Below, piece by piece: positions 43,597 to 53,626 of a stretch of DNA of 64,000 nucleotides (within the stretch, counting starts at the first letter, position 1; the number at the start of each line of letters is the position of its first letter). Below the pieces are notes generated by a model. That model searched no databases. It was not told the origin of the DNA and worked only from the letters and a program-made list of their open reading frames with translations. Source of the DNA: SXVE01 sp036388895 (GTDB lineage: Bacteria > Acidobacteriota > Blastocatellia > Pyrinomonadales > Pyrinomonadaceae). The stretch covers positions 48,078-112,077 of the forward strand of contig DASVQY010000035.1 of NCBI GenBank assembly GCA_036388895.1. Reading direction: 5' to 3'. The position numbers and the translations under genes were made by a program.

Positions 43597-43759
43597 ATGT
43601 CCGATAAACAAAACTTTTCAGACAAATAAAGTACATCGCCGCATAACTATGAGAAATTACCGGAATGCACGCAATATTGGTTTCTTAACCTTTTAGATTT
43701 TCCCAAACCCGTAATCAATTACGAATCTCTGTAATTGAATTCGTTCTAAAGCTTAAAAA

Positions 43760-46591
43760 TCAACGGGGCGGATTGACATGGAAAGTGCAAAAATCTTTCG
43801 GCTGTTCGCCTTCCGCGAAAGTTTGCGGCTCTTTGCGCGGACAGTTCGAAGTGGCGCGCATTCCGGTCAGAGGACAAATCATAACGGTAATTCGTCGCTC
43901 TATTTCCTCAATCGGCGGGCGAATACTCGTGTTGGAATTTGTGTCGCTTCCCTTTTGACCTTGCGCGTCCTGCTGCCAGGTCGTAAACGGCGTGCTGGTC
44001 GGTTCGGGTTTGGCTTCGTAGCTTTCCTTTGTGCTTTCTTCGGCGGTCGGAAGCAGAACTTTATTCGGTAGCGTTCCGGTAACGAACAGCTCGACGCGGC
44101 GAAATTCCGCCGGAACCTGCGTCACATATATTTCTGCATCCGGCGCGGTTTCCGGCGAAACGATTGAAGCCGAGTTTGTATCCGCGCTGTTTTTTACCGC
44201 CGCTTGCTGCGCTTTGATGAGATCGGCTTCGGACTCGTTTAATTCACGAATCAGCTTGCCGTTCCGCGTGTCAATTTCGGCTTTGCGAACCGTCACGGGC
44301 ATTGCCCAATCGCCGTTCCAATCCGGGTTTTTATTAAGAGCTTCGCGCATAAAATCAGCCCAGATCGGCATCGCCGAATCCGAGCCTTTCATTCCGAGGT
44401 CGCTGCCGTCGTCGAAACCGACGTAAACGACGCAGACTATTTCCGGCGTGAAACCGGCAAACCACCCGTCGCGCGAAGTTCCGGTTTTTCCGGCGTAACC
44501 CTGTTTGCCGCTGATGTTTTTGAAACCCCACGCCTGCGCTTCGTAAGCGGTTCCGTGATTAATCACGTCCTTCAGCATATCGTCCATAATGTACGCGACA
44601 TCGGAACGAAGAACGTTTTTCTTCTCCGGGTTCGGCGCAACAACGGTTCTGCCGTCGCCGGTGGTCACGCGGCTGATCGGCATCGGCGTTACTTTATCGC
44701 CCAGATTGGCGAAAACCGTGTAGCCGGTCGCAATCTGCAAAGGCGTCGCTTCGGCTGTGCCGAGCGCCATCGAAGGATACGACTTTTCCGGCTTCGGAAG
44801 CCCGGCTTTGTGCGCCAGATTCATCACTTTGCCGATGTTGAGCTGCATTCCCAAATCAACCGTAATCGTGTTTTTACTTTTGACGAGCGCGTCGCGCAGA
44901 GTTATTTCCTTGTTTGAAAAAAAGTCGCCGTAATTGTTCGGCGCGTAAGTTTCCGATCCGTATGTGAAAACTTTTTTCTCGTCTTTGAAAATGCTCGCCG
45001 TGGTGAAAACCTGGCTGTTGCCTTCGTAAGCCGTGTTTATGGCTGTCGCGTAAACAAACGGTTTGAAGACCGATCCGGGCTGGCGCATCGCGTCGGTGGC
45101 GCGGTTAAATTGATTTTCAAGATAATTTCGACCGCCGACCATCGCGACAATCTCGCCGGTTTTCGGTCGCACGGCGACGAGCGCCGCCTGCAAACTTCCC
45201 TTCGGTTTTTTCGGAAAATATTTGTCCAGCTTTTCTAATCTTTTATTTACAATTTCATAAGCGATTCGCTGCAAATCGGGATCAATCGTCGTGTAAACGC
45301 GAAGATGTTTGACGGCTTCCGGGTCGCTGACTACTTTCGGCAATTCTTCAATCGTGTACTGCGAAAAATAAGGCATTCCCTGCAAGTCTTTGCGGCTGGA
45401 GATTTGATGAAGTTCGAGTTTAGTCTTTTTCGCCTGCTCGGATTGCTGCGGCGAAACATCGCCGGTCGCGGTCATCGAATCCAAAACCTGATTGCGTCTT
45501 TCGGTGACCTTTTCGAGATTTTTATACGGATTGTAGCGATTCGGACTGCGGATGATTCCGGCGAAAAAAGCTGCTTCGGGCAAAGTCAATTGCGAAACGT
45601 CTTTACCGAAATAAACGTTCGACGCTTCGCCGACGCCGTAAATTGAAACGCCCGCCTGCTGTCCGAGATAAATCTGATTAACGTAAAGCGTGAAAATTTC
45701 TTCTTTCGTCAGGCGCGTTTCGAGAATCACGGACATAAACGCTTCTTTTAATTTGCGCGTTAAAGTCTGTTCGCGGTTGAGCCACAAATTTTTAACCAAC
45801 TGCTGCGTGATCGAAGAACCGCCTTGATTGGCGAGCGGAGAATTGTCTTCTTCGAGTTCGTAACGCCGCCACAGAGCGCGGGCGATGCCGCGAAAATTCA
45901 CGCCGTAATGCTCGAAAAAAGCGCGGTCTTCGGTGACGGTGATGGCTTTGACGAGATGCGGCGGCAAATCATTAAAAGTGACGGCTTTGCGCCTGCCGTC
46001 GCCTTCTTCGGCGATTGAGCTTAAAATTTTCGGCTCGATCAGCGCTTTGTTTACTTCGCTTCCGCTTGTTTTATCGGTTATTGTTTTAACGATTTTGCCG
46101 GTTTTGTCGAATTTAACCGACACGTTCGGAAAAACCTTCACATCGTCAATCGTTCCGGTGTTTCCCGGCTCTATTTCAAGCGAGTTTTCGCCGATTTGAT
46201 AACGGCTGCGCGAAGCGTCGGCTTGATTGTTTTTTTCAATATAACCGGCGCTTTTTAAATAATTCGTTAAATCTTCAACTGAAATATTCTCGCCCGCTTT
46301 TAATGTTTTCGGCGCTGAATAGATGCCCGCGGATTGCGTGTAAACCTGACCGCTGAGAAGTCGCTGATCAATCCGGTCGGAATACTCAAACCAAAAATAA
46401 ACGAGCGTTAAAAATATGCCGAGCAAAGCGAAAGAAAAAAGCGAAACTGTAACGGGATTGAAAAAAAACCGCAGAATACGGCGGTAAAGCGGAGGCGGAG
46501 GCGATTTAAAGGCATTTATCCGATTTTTCTTTATCCAGTATTTCGGAGGCAGCTTGGATTTCTTACTTTTGATTAAAACTTGGTTTGGCAT
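43760..46591 (-). CDS. class A penicillin-binding protein (transglycosylase-transpeptidase)
   Basis: A transmembrane anchor (about 42-65) precedes the GT51 glycosyltransferase domain (EDRAFFEHYGVNFRG, GGSSITQQLVKN, about 215-280) and the transpeptidase domain with SxxK (SVFKPF), SKN (VKSKNT) and KTG (AGKTGTS). The C-terminal extension includes acidic repeats and a Cys-rich tail (MICPLTGMRATSNC). Functions in peptidoglycan polymerisation and cross-linking. Length 943 aa is long for PBP1A, mainly due to the C-terminal extension. Confidence 0.92.
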   Translation of the reverse strand: MPNQVLIKSKKSKLPPKYWIKKNRINAFKSPPPPLYRRILRFFFNPVTVSLFSFALLGIFLTLVYFWFEYSDRIDQRLLSGQVYTQSAGIYSAPKTLKAGENISVEDLTNYLKSAGYIEKNNQADASRSRYQIGENSLEIEPGNTGTIDDVKVFPNVSVKFDKTGKIVKTITDKTSGSEVNKALIEPKILSSIAEEGDGRRKAVTFNDLPPHLVKAITVTEDRAFFEHYGVNFRGIARALWRRYELEEDNSPLANQGGSSITQQLVKNLWLNREQTLTRKLKEAFMSVILETRLTKEEIFTLYVNQIYLGQQAGVSIYGVGEASNVYFGKDVSQLTLPEAAFFAGIIRSPNRYNPYKNLEKVTERRNQVLDSMTATGDVSPQQSEQAKKTKLELHQISSRKDLQGMPYFSQYTIEELPKVVSDPEAVKHLRVYTTIDPDLQRIAYEIVNKRLEKLDKYFPKKPKGSLQAALVAVRPKTGEIVAMVGGRNYLENQFNRATDAMRQPGSVFKPFVYATAINTAYEGNSQVFTTASIFKDEKKVFTYGSETYAPNNYGDFFSNKEITLRDALVKSKNTITVDLGMQLNIGKVMNLAHKAGLPKPEKSYPSMALGTAEATPLQIATGYTVFANLGDKVTPMPISRVTTGDGRTVVAPNPEKKNVLRSDVAYIMDDMLKDVINHGTAYEAQAWGFKNISGKQGYAGKTGTSRDGWFAGFTPEIVCVVYVGFDDGSDLGMKGSDSAMPIWADFMREALNKNPDWNGDWAMPVTVRKAEIDTRNGKLIRELNESEADLIKAQQAAVKNSADTNSASIVSPETAPDAEIYVTQVPAEFRRVELFVTGTLPNKVLLPTAEESTKESYEAKPEPTSTPFTTWQQDAQGQKGSDTNSNTSIRPPIEEIERRITVMICPLTGMRATSNCPRKEPQTFAEGEQPKDFCTFHVNPPR

Positions 46592-46794
46592 TTTCAGATT
46601 GTTCGATTAGATTTAGTGAGAAAATGAGTGATGGTGGTTGCCCCGTTTGAATTTTATAAGTTTTTATTAGGTAATGTCCAGCTTTTTTAAGTTCAAGGTC
46701 AAATGTTCCTGATTCAAAATTAGGTAATTTTTTGCTTTTTAGATTGGCAAATGAATTTAGACTTCGGACTTATAAAAGATTTTGAACTTTTTCG

Positions 46795-47811
46795 ATGAAT
46801 CTTTTTTCGAAACTTTCCAAAAACCTCCGTCGTCGGCTTTTGTTTGCAACGACGGCGATATTCGCGATGCTTTTTGTCGGCGCAATCGGTTTTCGTTTTT
46901 TTGAAGGCTGGAATTGGCTGGAAAGTTTTTATATGGCGACTGAAACGGTGACTACAGTCGGCTACGGCGATATTGCCCCAAAAACTCATGCTGGACGAAT
47001 CTTTGCCATATTTTTTATGCTGACCGGCGCCGGAACCGTTCTGTACGCTTTAACGGTTCTGGCGCAGTCGGTTATTCAATCTGAAATTATAGAAGCGTTC
47101 GATTTGAGACGAAAAAACAGAGAAATGGACAAATTGCACAATCATTTTATTGTTTGCGGCGCCGGTCGCGTGGGTCGCCGCATCATTCGCAATCTGCAAA
47201 AGGAAAATCTCCCGTTTGTCGTGATTGAGCGCGACGAGAAAAAAGTTGCTGAATTTGAAGATGACGGCTCGCGTGTTTTTATCGCCGATGCGACGCTCGA
47301 AGAAAATCTAATCCTTGCAGGCGTTAAAAGAGCGCGAGGGCTGGCAACTTGTTTGCCAGACGACGCGGCGAACGTTTACGTCGTGCTGACGGCGCGCGGA
47401 TTAAACGAAAATATGCACATCGTCGCCCGCGCGGTCGAAGAGCAAGCCGAGCCGAAATTAATCCGCGCCGGAGCGAGCCGCGTCGTCGCGCCGACGATTA
47501 TCGGCAGCCAATCAATGGCTCGCGCTCTTTTAAAGCCGGCGATTGCCGATTTTATGGATTCGATCATCGCCGAAACGCTCGATCTGGTTTTTGAAGAAGT
47601 CGTCATTGAACCGGACTCGCCGTACGCGGGCAGAAAATTGCACGAAACAAACATCAGCCGCGAACTGAATTTAATAGTCGTCGCTATCCGGCGAAAAAAC
47701 GGCGAGTTGTTTTTTCATCCGGTCGGCGATTCGGTTATCGAAGAAAGTGATTTGCTGATTGTCGTCGGCAATGCCGAATCAATGCAGAAGCTGATTGCAA
47801 CTAATAAGTGA
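46795..47811 (+). CDS. K+ channel with TrkA-type RCK domains
   Basis: Two transmembrane helices (about 14-38 and 68-97) flank the selectivity filter TVGYGD (about 58-63). After this the RCK domain has the NAD-type fold GAGRVGRRI (about 117-125) and a RCK-C region near residues 250-335 (EPDSPYAGRKL). Total length 338. The 2TM-plus-RCK form is that of MthK/Kch-like channels. Confidence 0.92.
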   Translation: MNLFSKLSKNLRRRLLFATTAIFAMLFVGAIGFRFFEGWNWLESFYMATETVTTVGYGDIAPKTHAGRIFAIFFMLTGAGTVLYALTVLAQSVIQSEIIEAFDLRRKNREMDKLHNHFIVCGAGRVGRRIIRNLQKENLPFVVIERDEKKVAEFEDDGSRVFIADATLEENLILAGVKRARGLATCLPDDAANVYVVLTARGLNENMHIVARAVEEQAEPKLIRAGASRVVAPTIIGSQSMARALLKPAIADFMDSIIAETLDLVFEEVVIEPDSPYAGRKLHETNISRELNLIVVAIRRKNGELFFHPVGDSVIEESDLLIVVGNAESMQKLIATNK

Positions 47812-47812
47812 G

Positions 47813-47965
47813 ACAGGGAGAAAAGTAGAAATGAAGAAGGCGTGACGCGAAGATATTTTCGACTTATAGCATTGAATTTGAACCTTTTAAGTTTGACAAC
47901 AATAATTTTTCTTTATTTCTCCCCTTCTCCCGGTCCGTCCTCTCCCTTTCTACTTTTCTCCCTGT
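47813..47965. repeat. 19-bp perfect inverted repeat across the intergenic spacer
   Basis: ACAGGGAGAAAAGTAGAAA at 47813-47831 is exactly complementary to TTTCTACTTTTCTCCCTGT at 47947-47965, with 115 bp between. The left arm starts 2 bp after the channel stop and the right arm ends about 12 bp before the epimerase ATG, so it nearly fills the gap. Confidence 0.8.
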
Positions 47966-47977
47966 ATAATTCAGTTT

Positions 47978-48823
47978 ATGAAAATTTTAGTCACCGGCGG
48001 CAGCGGCTTTTTGGGAACCCACGTCAAGGATTATTTCGGAGCGGACGATTTTTCGCGCCGCTCCAATTTAGATTTACTGAATTTGCAGGACGCGCAAATC
48101 GTTCAGGATTATGATGTTGTAATTCATTTGGCGGCGCATCTCGACAAATCGCCGGACGCCGCCGAAGAAGTTTTTCTGACAAACGTCGAAGGCACGATCA
48201 ATCTTTTGCGTTCGATGCGCGAAGATTCCGTGTTTATTTTCGCTTCGACCAAAGACGTTTACGGGCGTTTCGCCGACAATTACCGCGAAGTTCCCGAATC
48301 CTGCCCGACTTTGTACAATGGACAATCGGCGCTCGAATGGTCGAAACTGATCGCCGAACGCTACGTCGAGTTTCACGCTCATCAAAACCGTTTTCGAGCC
48401 TGTATTTTTCGCCTCTCGACAGTCTACGCGCCGAATTCCGCGGGCAACACGCCGAATTTCGTCACGCATTACGCCGATGCTTTGAATTTCGGCGAACCGC
48501 TGCGGCTGCCCGGAAACGGAAAACCGGTGCGCGATTTGCTGCACGTCGAAGATTTCGCGCGCGCCTGCGAAGCGTTCGTTGATTCGGTGATTCGGCACGG
48601 TCTTTATAATCTCGGCGGCGGTCGCGAAAACGCTCTGACTTTGCGCGAATTAATCGCTAAAATGGAAGAAATTTCAGGTCTTCAAGCCGTAATTTCCGAA
48701 GACGAAACAATTCCCGCGCCGGCTCCGTTGAATTACGTTAGCGATTTAACTCTAATCACGCGCGAACTCGATTGGAAACCGCGAATCTCGCTCGAAGACG
48801 GAATCAAAACATTGTTCAGTTAA
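47978..48823 (+). CDS. NAD-dependent epimerase/dehydratase (extended SDR)
   Basis: The 281-residue protein has an N-terminal GGSGFLGTH Rossmann motif, VVIHLAAHLD and the FASTKDVYG region. At the catalytic site an ordinary YxxxK is not obvious; the equivalent region reads SALEWSKLIAERYVEFH, so the Tyr may be replaced. A sugar nucleotide substrate is likely, because waaF and gmhB follow. Confidence 0.8.
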   Translation: MKILVTGGSGFLGTHVKDYFGADDFSRRSNLDLLNLQDAQIVQDYDVVIHLAAHLDKSPDAAEEVFLTNVEGTINLLRSMREDSVFIFASTKDVYGRFADNYREVPESCPTLYNGQSALEWSKLIAERYVEFHAHQNRFRACIFRLSTVYAPNSAGNTPNFVTHYADALNFGEPLRLPGNGKPVRDLLHVEDFARACEAFVDSVIRHGLYNLGGGRENALTLRELIAKMEEISGLQAVISEDETIPAPAPLNYVSDLTLITRELDWKPRISLEDGIKTLFS

Positions 48824-48847
48824 CATTTGCCGTTTACCGTCGAATTT

Positions 48848-48890
48848 CTTGTAATTGTTAAGTGATAATTGTTAAATGATAATTGTTAAT
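48848..48890. repeat. AATTGTTAA word repeat before waaF
   Basis: Repeats of the words TAATTGTTAA GTGATAATTGTTAA form a stretch of about 40 bp ending at the waaF start codon, which therefore lacks a clear SD. Confidence 0.6.
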
Positions 48891-49929
48891 GAACATTCTG
48901 GTTCGAGGAACAAATTGGATCGGCGACGCGGTAATGAGTATTCCGGCTTTGCGCCAGCTGCGAAGAGTTTTTCCAAATGCGAAAATCACTCTGCACACGC
49001 GAACTTGGGCGAAAGGAATTTTCCAAAACGCCGATTTTTTGGACGAAATTGTCACCTTTGATAAAACAACTTCAAAAGTTAAAGACGCATTTAATCAATC
49101 GAAAGAATTAAAACGCGGAAATTACGATCTAGCCGTTTTGTTTCCGAATTCGTTTGAATCGGCGCTGATCGCGAAACTTGCAGGAATTCCGCAGCGATTC
49201 GGTTACGCCAAAGAAGGCAGAAGTTTTTTGCTGACGAACGCCGTGGAAATTCCCGTTTGGAAAAATGAACGACACGAAGTTTTTTATTACCTGAATTTAA
49301 TAGCCGAAATCGAAAAATTCGTTCTCGAAACAGAGACCGTTGCCGCATATCAGCCGCAATTCGATTTGCCGGTTTCAGACGAAAGACGCAGCGCGGCGCG
49401 CGAGATTTTATCAGAAAACGACATTGATTTGACTCGAAAAATCGTGGCGCTCGGCGTCGGATCAACCAATTCGCGAGCTAAACGCTGGCACGCTGAAAGT
49501 TACGCCGAATTGAACGATCTGCTGCAAACCGAGCTGAACGCGAATGTAATTCTCGTCGGAGCGAAAAACGAATCGGACGTTTCCGCCGAAGTTTACGAAA
49601 AATCCAAAAAAAAACCGCACGTTTTAACCGGAAAAACCGACCTCGCCGAAATCGTCGCCGTTTTGAGCGAGATTGATTTGCTCGTTTCGAACGATATGGG
49701 ACTCGCGCACGTCGCGCCGGCAGTCGGAACGAAAACGCTTGTCATTTTCGGACCGACCAATGAAAAAACGACGCGACCTTTTCCCGAAATTGCCGATACG
49801 ATTCGCGTCAATGTCGAATGTTCGCCGTGTATGCTGCGCGATTGCCCGATTGACCATCGTTGTATGACGCGCATTTCGCCTGGAGTTGTTTATGAGAAAG
49901 CCAGAGAAAAATTATACTCGGAAGTGTAA
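48889..49929 (+). CDS. waaF: lipopolysaccharide heptosyltransferase II-like
   Basis: Starts at ATG 48889 (MNILVRGTNWIGDAVMSIPA), the usual GT9 N-terminus; the frame is open from a TTG at 48883. GT9 motifs: NWIGDAVMSIP, LGVGSTNSRAKRW and DMGLAHVAPAVGTK, followed by FGPTNEKTTRPF. WaaF adds the second heptose to the LPS inner core. The organism therefore probably makes heptose-containing LPS. Confidence 0.9.
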   Translation: MNILVRGTNWIGDAVMSIPALRQLRRVFPNAKITLHTRTWAKGIFQNADFLDEIVTFDKTTSKVKDAFNQSKELKRGNYDLAVLFPNSFESALIAKLAGIPQRFGYAKEGRSFLLTNAVEIPVWKNERHEVFYYLNLIAEIEKFVLETETVAAYQPQFDLPVSDERRSAAREILSENDIDLTRKIVALGVGSTNSRAKRWHAESYAELNDLLQTELNANVILVGAKNESDVSAEVYEKSKKKPHVLTGKTDLAEIVAVLSEIDLLVSNDMGLAHVAPAVGTKTLVIFGPTNEKTTRPFPEIADTIRVNVECSPCMLRDCPIDHRCMTRISPGVVYEKAREKLYSEV

Positions 49930-50029
49930 AAATACAAATATTCGAATAATATATATTTTTTAAGATTGTAAGATTTATGTTCAAATGAAACTCTAACACC
50001 GCTCAACTTCGCGGTTCTTCATTATAAAT

Positions 50030-50569
50030 ATGAATCAAAAACAAAAAACTATTTTCGTTGACCGTGACGGAACTTTGATCGAAGAAGTAAATTTTCTTTC
50101 GCGCGTAGAGGATTTGCAGTTTTTTCCTTTTACAAGTGAAGCGGTTGAGTTACTGAAAAAAGCGGGGTTTTTGGTTATCGTCGTCACGAATCAATCGGGC
50201 ATCGCCCGCAAAATTTTCGATGAGTCGGCGATGCGTTCGATTCACGAACGAATTCAAATCGATTTGTCGGTAAAACTGGACGGCTTTTATTTCTGCCCGC
50301 ATTTACCGACCGGGGATTGTCGCTGCCGCAAACCGAGAATCGGAATGATCGAAGCCGCTTGCAGTGAATTCGCTATTGATTTGGAAAAGTCCTGGATGAT
50401 CGGCGATAAAGCTCTCGACGTGGAGCTCGGATTCAACGCCGGAATAAAAACCGCTCTGGTTTTAACCGGATACGGAAAACAAGACTTGACGAAATTAGAC
50501 AAAAAGCCGGATATCGTAGCCGAAAATTTACTCGAAGCCGTTCTTCAAATTCTTCAAAATAACGATTAA
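50030..50569 (+). CDS. gmhB: D-glycero-D-manno-heptose-1,7-bisphosphate 7-phosphatase
   Basis: HAD-IIIA phosphatase of 179 aa with DRDGTL (DxDxT nucleophile), TNQSGIAR, the zinc-type loop CPHLPTGDCRCRKP and GDKALDVELG. This is the GmhB signature. It supplies an intermediate of ADP-heptose biosynthesis, consistent with the waaF gene just upstream. Confidence 0.93.
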   Translation: MNQKQKTIFVDRDGTLIEEVNFLSRVEDLQFFPFTSEAVELLKKAGFLVIVVTNQSGIARKIFDESAMRSIHERIQIDLSVKLDGFYFCPHLPTGDCRCRKPRIGMIEAACSEFAIDLEKSWMIGDKALDVELGFNAGIKTALVLTGYGKQDLTKLDKKPDIVAENLLEAVLQILQNND

Positions 50570-50687
50570 AACAAGTCGGGAAAGAAAAAATTCGGGAAGA
50601 AGAAAAAGAGTGTTTTATATTGTGTTTTATATTTTGTTGGTCTTTACGCCTTTTTCACTTTTTTGTGTGCATCTCTTTGAAATCACT

Positions 50688-52586
50688 TTAAATATCAGTT
50701 ACCTTCGGCTTTCCGTTGACGGCGAGCGGTAATTTAACAGTAAACGTAGAACCTTGATTTTCGCCGTCGCTTTCAACCGCGACCGCCCCGCCGTGAAGCT
50801 CCGCCAGTTGTCTAACGATTGACAAACCTAATCCTAAACCGCCGCTTTTCTTAATGTTGCGCGAATCCTGTTGGTAAGGCTGGAAAATAAACGGCAAAAA
50901 TTCCGGGCTGATACCGGCGCCGTTATCAATAATTCTGAAAACCGCGTGATTGTCTTTTCTTTCCAAATTAACTTTGACCGTGCCGCCGTCGGGCGTGAAT
51001 TTGATGGCGTTCGTTAATAAGTTCCAGATGATTTGACGCAAACGATTTGGATCGCCGTAAATGATTTGATGGTTTCCGTCGCTTTCTTTCGTTTCAAACT
51101 CCAGATTAACGGCTTTTGCTTCGGCGGCGGGTTTTACCGTCTCGATTGACGAATGAATTAATTCGCGCGGGCTTACCTCTTCGCGCTCCAGGGTCAGCTT
51201 TCCTGAAATGATGCGCGCCGTGTCGAGCAAATCTTCAATCAAACGATTTTGCGTTTCGGCGTTTCTGATAATTGTTTCAACCGCTTTCGATGAAACGTCG
51301 TCGCTGAGAGTTCCGCTTTCGAGCAGCTTCGCCCAACCCAAAATCGAATTTAGCGGCGTTCGCAGCTCGTGCGAAACGGTCGCCATAAAATCATCGCGCA
51401 GCCGATTGGCGATTTCCGCTTCGCGGCGCGCTTCTTGTTCGCTGTGCAAAAGGCGTTCTCGCTCGTTTTCGGCTTTAACACGGTCGGTGATGTTGTAATG
51501 CGATACGACCGCGCCGCCGCTTTCACCGCGCAGCGTGTTGACCTGCATCAAAAACCAGCGTTGCTCATCCGGCGCGTGACACGGATATTCAACGGCGAAT
51601 TCTTTGATTTCCCCGTTTAAGACGTCGTTTATATTTTTTTTAATCAGCTCCAAATCGGCTTCGCAATCGTCACTGATACATACATTCAAATAATTCTCAC
51701 CGATGCCTGTTCGAGCCAGTTCACCGCCTTCTATATTTGAGCAGGCAAAGTTCTCCCACGCATTATTGACTTCGACGATAATTCCGTTTTTGTCCAGAAC
51801 GGCGACGTGCGCGGAAAACGAATTTAGAATATCGCGGCTGAAAACTTCGCCGGCTTTCGCTTTTTCGCTCGCCTTTTTCAATTCTTCGGTTCTTTCGGCG
51901 ACGCGATTTTCCAGTTCCCGATTCGCTTCGGTCAGGGCTTCTTCGGCAACACGCCGATTTCGGATTTCAACAAAAACGACAAACGACGCCAACAGAAGCA
52001 GCGTCGAACCGATTAAGCTGCCGACCATCATCAACCAAAAGTTTCTGTTCAAAACGTTTTGCAGATTGTTTTCGCGCATCTCCAGAAGGCGATTCTCTTC
52101 CGTCTTCATTCTGCCGATGGTTAAACGGATGTTATCCATCAGAGATTTTCCTTCTCCACGGGCGACATCCTGCGCTACGGCGTCAAGACCGAGAGCGCGT
52201 CGGTCGGAAATATATTTTTCTACTCGTGTTATTTTATCGGCGGTTTGCCTTTCGAGTTCGGCGAGTTGAGATATTTGAGCCGCGTTGTCGGATAACAATA
52301 CTTTTAACTGCTCGATATTTACAGATGCTTTTTGTTTTCCTTTATTGAAAGCTTCAAGAAAGCTTTCGTCTCCGGTTAAAACGTAACCGCGCCCGCCTGT
52401 TTCGACATTGAGCAAGGATATAAGAGTTTCATCCAGATTCTGTAAAACTTCTCTGGTGTGTTTTTCCAATTTAACGGATTCCTGCGTGGAATTGGCGTTA
52501 CGATAAACGAAATAGCCGGTTGCCGCCAGTATCAGCAAAGCGAACAAAAGTAAAAGCGGTATCTGTTTTTCAATAGATAAGGACAT
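50688..52586 (-). CDS. membrane histidine kinase with CHASE3 and PAS domains
   Basis: Signal/TM helix (about 8-28), CHASE3 periplasmic domain (about 35-170), second TM (about 185-210), a PAS domain (about 250-370), the HisKA H-box SHELRTPLNS with His near residue 406, and a HATPase with NLLTNAIKF, DNGAGI and GLGLGLSIVRQL. Length 632 aa. No response regulator is adjacent, so it is an orphan kinase. Confidence 0.92.
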   Translation of the reverse strand: MSLSIEKQIPLLLLFALLILAATGYFVYRNANSTQESVKLEKHTREVLQNLDETLISLLNVETGGRGYVLTGDESFLEAFNKGKQKASVNIEQLKVLLSDNAAQISQLAELERQTADKITRVEKYISDRRALGLDAVAQDVARGEGKSLMDNIRLTIGRMKTEENRLLEMRENNLQNVLNRNFWLMMVGSLIGSTLLLLASFVVFVEIRNRRVAEEALTEANRELENRVAERTEELKKASEKAKAGEVFSRDILNSFSAHVAVLDKNGIIVEVNNAWENFACSNIEGGELARTGIGENYLNVCISDDCEADLELIKKNINDVLNGEIKEFAVEYPCHAPDEQRWFLMQVNTLRGESGGAVVSHYNITDRVKAENERERLLHSEQEARREAEIANRLRDDFMATVSHELRTPLNSILGWAKLLESGTLSDDVSSKAVETIIRNAETQNRLIEDLLDTARIISGKLTLEREEVSPRELIHSSIETVKPAAEAKAVNLEFETKESDGNHQIIYGDPNRLRQIIWNLLTNAIKFTPDGGTVKVNLERKDNHAVFRIIDNGAGISPEFLPFIFQPYQQDSRNIKKSGGLGLGLSIVRQLAELHGGAVAVESDGENQGSTFTVKLPLAVNGKPKVTDI

Positions 52587-52798
52587 TCACGAAATTTGTT
52601 TTTAGGGTAATCGGACAAGATAAAAATAAACTATTCGCCGTTAAATGAAAAGCCTTTTTTACCGCAGACGCGTAAAGCTTTTCGGTAAAGCTCACGCAAA
52701 CCTTGTAACTAAGTTTTAGCAGCGTATAAAAAATAAAGCTGAATAAAACAATCGGACATTTTTCGGAGCAGAAATCTTTTCTTATTATTTATTTCTAA

Positions 52799-53032
52799 TT
52801 ATTCATTTCTGCCGAAATCATCTTCGAGTCTGACGATATCGTCTTCGCCGAAATAATCCCCGGTTTGCGTCTCGATAAAAACGAGCGTTTCCGAAGCGTG
52901 CAGATTTTTCACGCGATGAGCCGCTAGCGGGACGTCAATTGCTTCGCCTTTTTTGACTAGAAATTTCCTGCCATTTAATATTACTTTAACAGTGCCGCAA
53001 ACGGCGAACCAGTGCTCGGCGTAGATCGCAAT
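52799..53032 (-). pseudogene. 5'-truncated cupin gene (mannose-6-phosphate isomerase / ManC C-terminal type)
   Basis: The minus strand codes without interruption for about 77 residues ending at TAA 52799: AEHWFAVCGTVKVILNG, VKKGEAIDVPLAAHRVKN, FIETQTGDYFGEDDIVRLEDDFGR. This is the cupin domain of mannose-6-phosphate isomerases and ManC proteins. A TAA precedes it at 53033 and no start codon is present, so the N-terminal part is missing. The cut coincides with the beginning of the AT-rich island. Confidence 0.8.
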
Positions 53033-53036
53033 TTAT

Positions 53037-53225
53037 TTAGCCGCGTTTCTTTGATGGTCGCATTTTATTCGGCGCACTTGTTTGAGGCATTGGATTTGCC
53101 GGTTTGTCGTTTTTAGGTGTTTTGGCTTCATTTGCCGTTTTGGAATCTTTTAGTAGTTTTGAATCTTCCAAAATCTTCAAGGCTGCCTTTGCGTTTTTGC
53201 TTAATCTCTTTTTTTGTTGTGCCAT
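53037..53225 (-). CDS. small basic protein
   Basis: Start taken at ATG 53225 (MAQQKKRLSKNAKAAL), because GAAGGG precedes it at the right distance; the longer frame has no SD. Product of 62 residues is Lys-rich with Pro/Asn repeats towards the end. No family recognised. Confidence 0.6.
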   Translation of the reverse strand: MAQQKKRLSKNAKAALKILEDSKLLKDSKTANEAKTPKNDKPANPMPQTSAPNKMRPSKKRG

Positions 53226-53266
53226 TTCAATTTCCCTTCTCTTTAGGCAGTCTGCCAATCACTTTA

Positions 53267-53482
53267 CTATGCAGTTCCGCTAATCGGCTTTTGTAGGTTT
53301 TCGATCTGCTTTCTTTCTAGTGATTCAAATATAAATTCAAAATGTTTCGGGACCTCATTAACGCCGATTTCATATTTTGAAATAGTGCTTATTGACATAT
53401 CAAGCGTTTCGGCAAGTTGTGCTTGCGTTAACCCTAATCTTTCACGCCGGTGTTTAAATTCGTCTTTTGTCATAACTAACAT
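53267..53482 (-). CDS. XRE-family helix-turn-helix protein
   Basis: Short protein (71-72 aa) that is essentially one HTH_XRE domain: FKHRRERLGLTQAQLAETLDM and ISTISKYEIG. The start is either 53482 or 53473 (MTKDEFKH). Likely a regulator of island genes, which begin divergently at 53627. Confidence 0.85.
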   Translation of the reverse strand: MLVMTKDEFKHRRERLGLTQAQLAETLDMSISTISKYEIGVNEVPKHFEFIFESLERKQIENLQKPISGTA

Positions 53483-53626
53483 CAAGTATGACAGAATCCC
53501 ACTTATTTTTCAAATAATGCTGAAAAAGTATCATTGTATATCATTTTATACCTACAAGCCATGATTTAATCATATATACTTTATTCAAGTTAAGCAATTA
53601 ACGAATAAACTAAAGGAGAAACAAAA

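Noticed and set aside
53000..53040. tRNA gene as integration site of the island
   Set aside because: No cloverleaf seen at either boundary.
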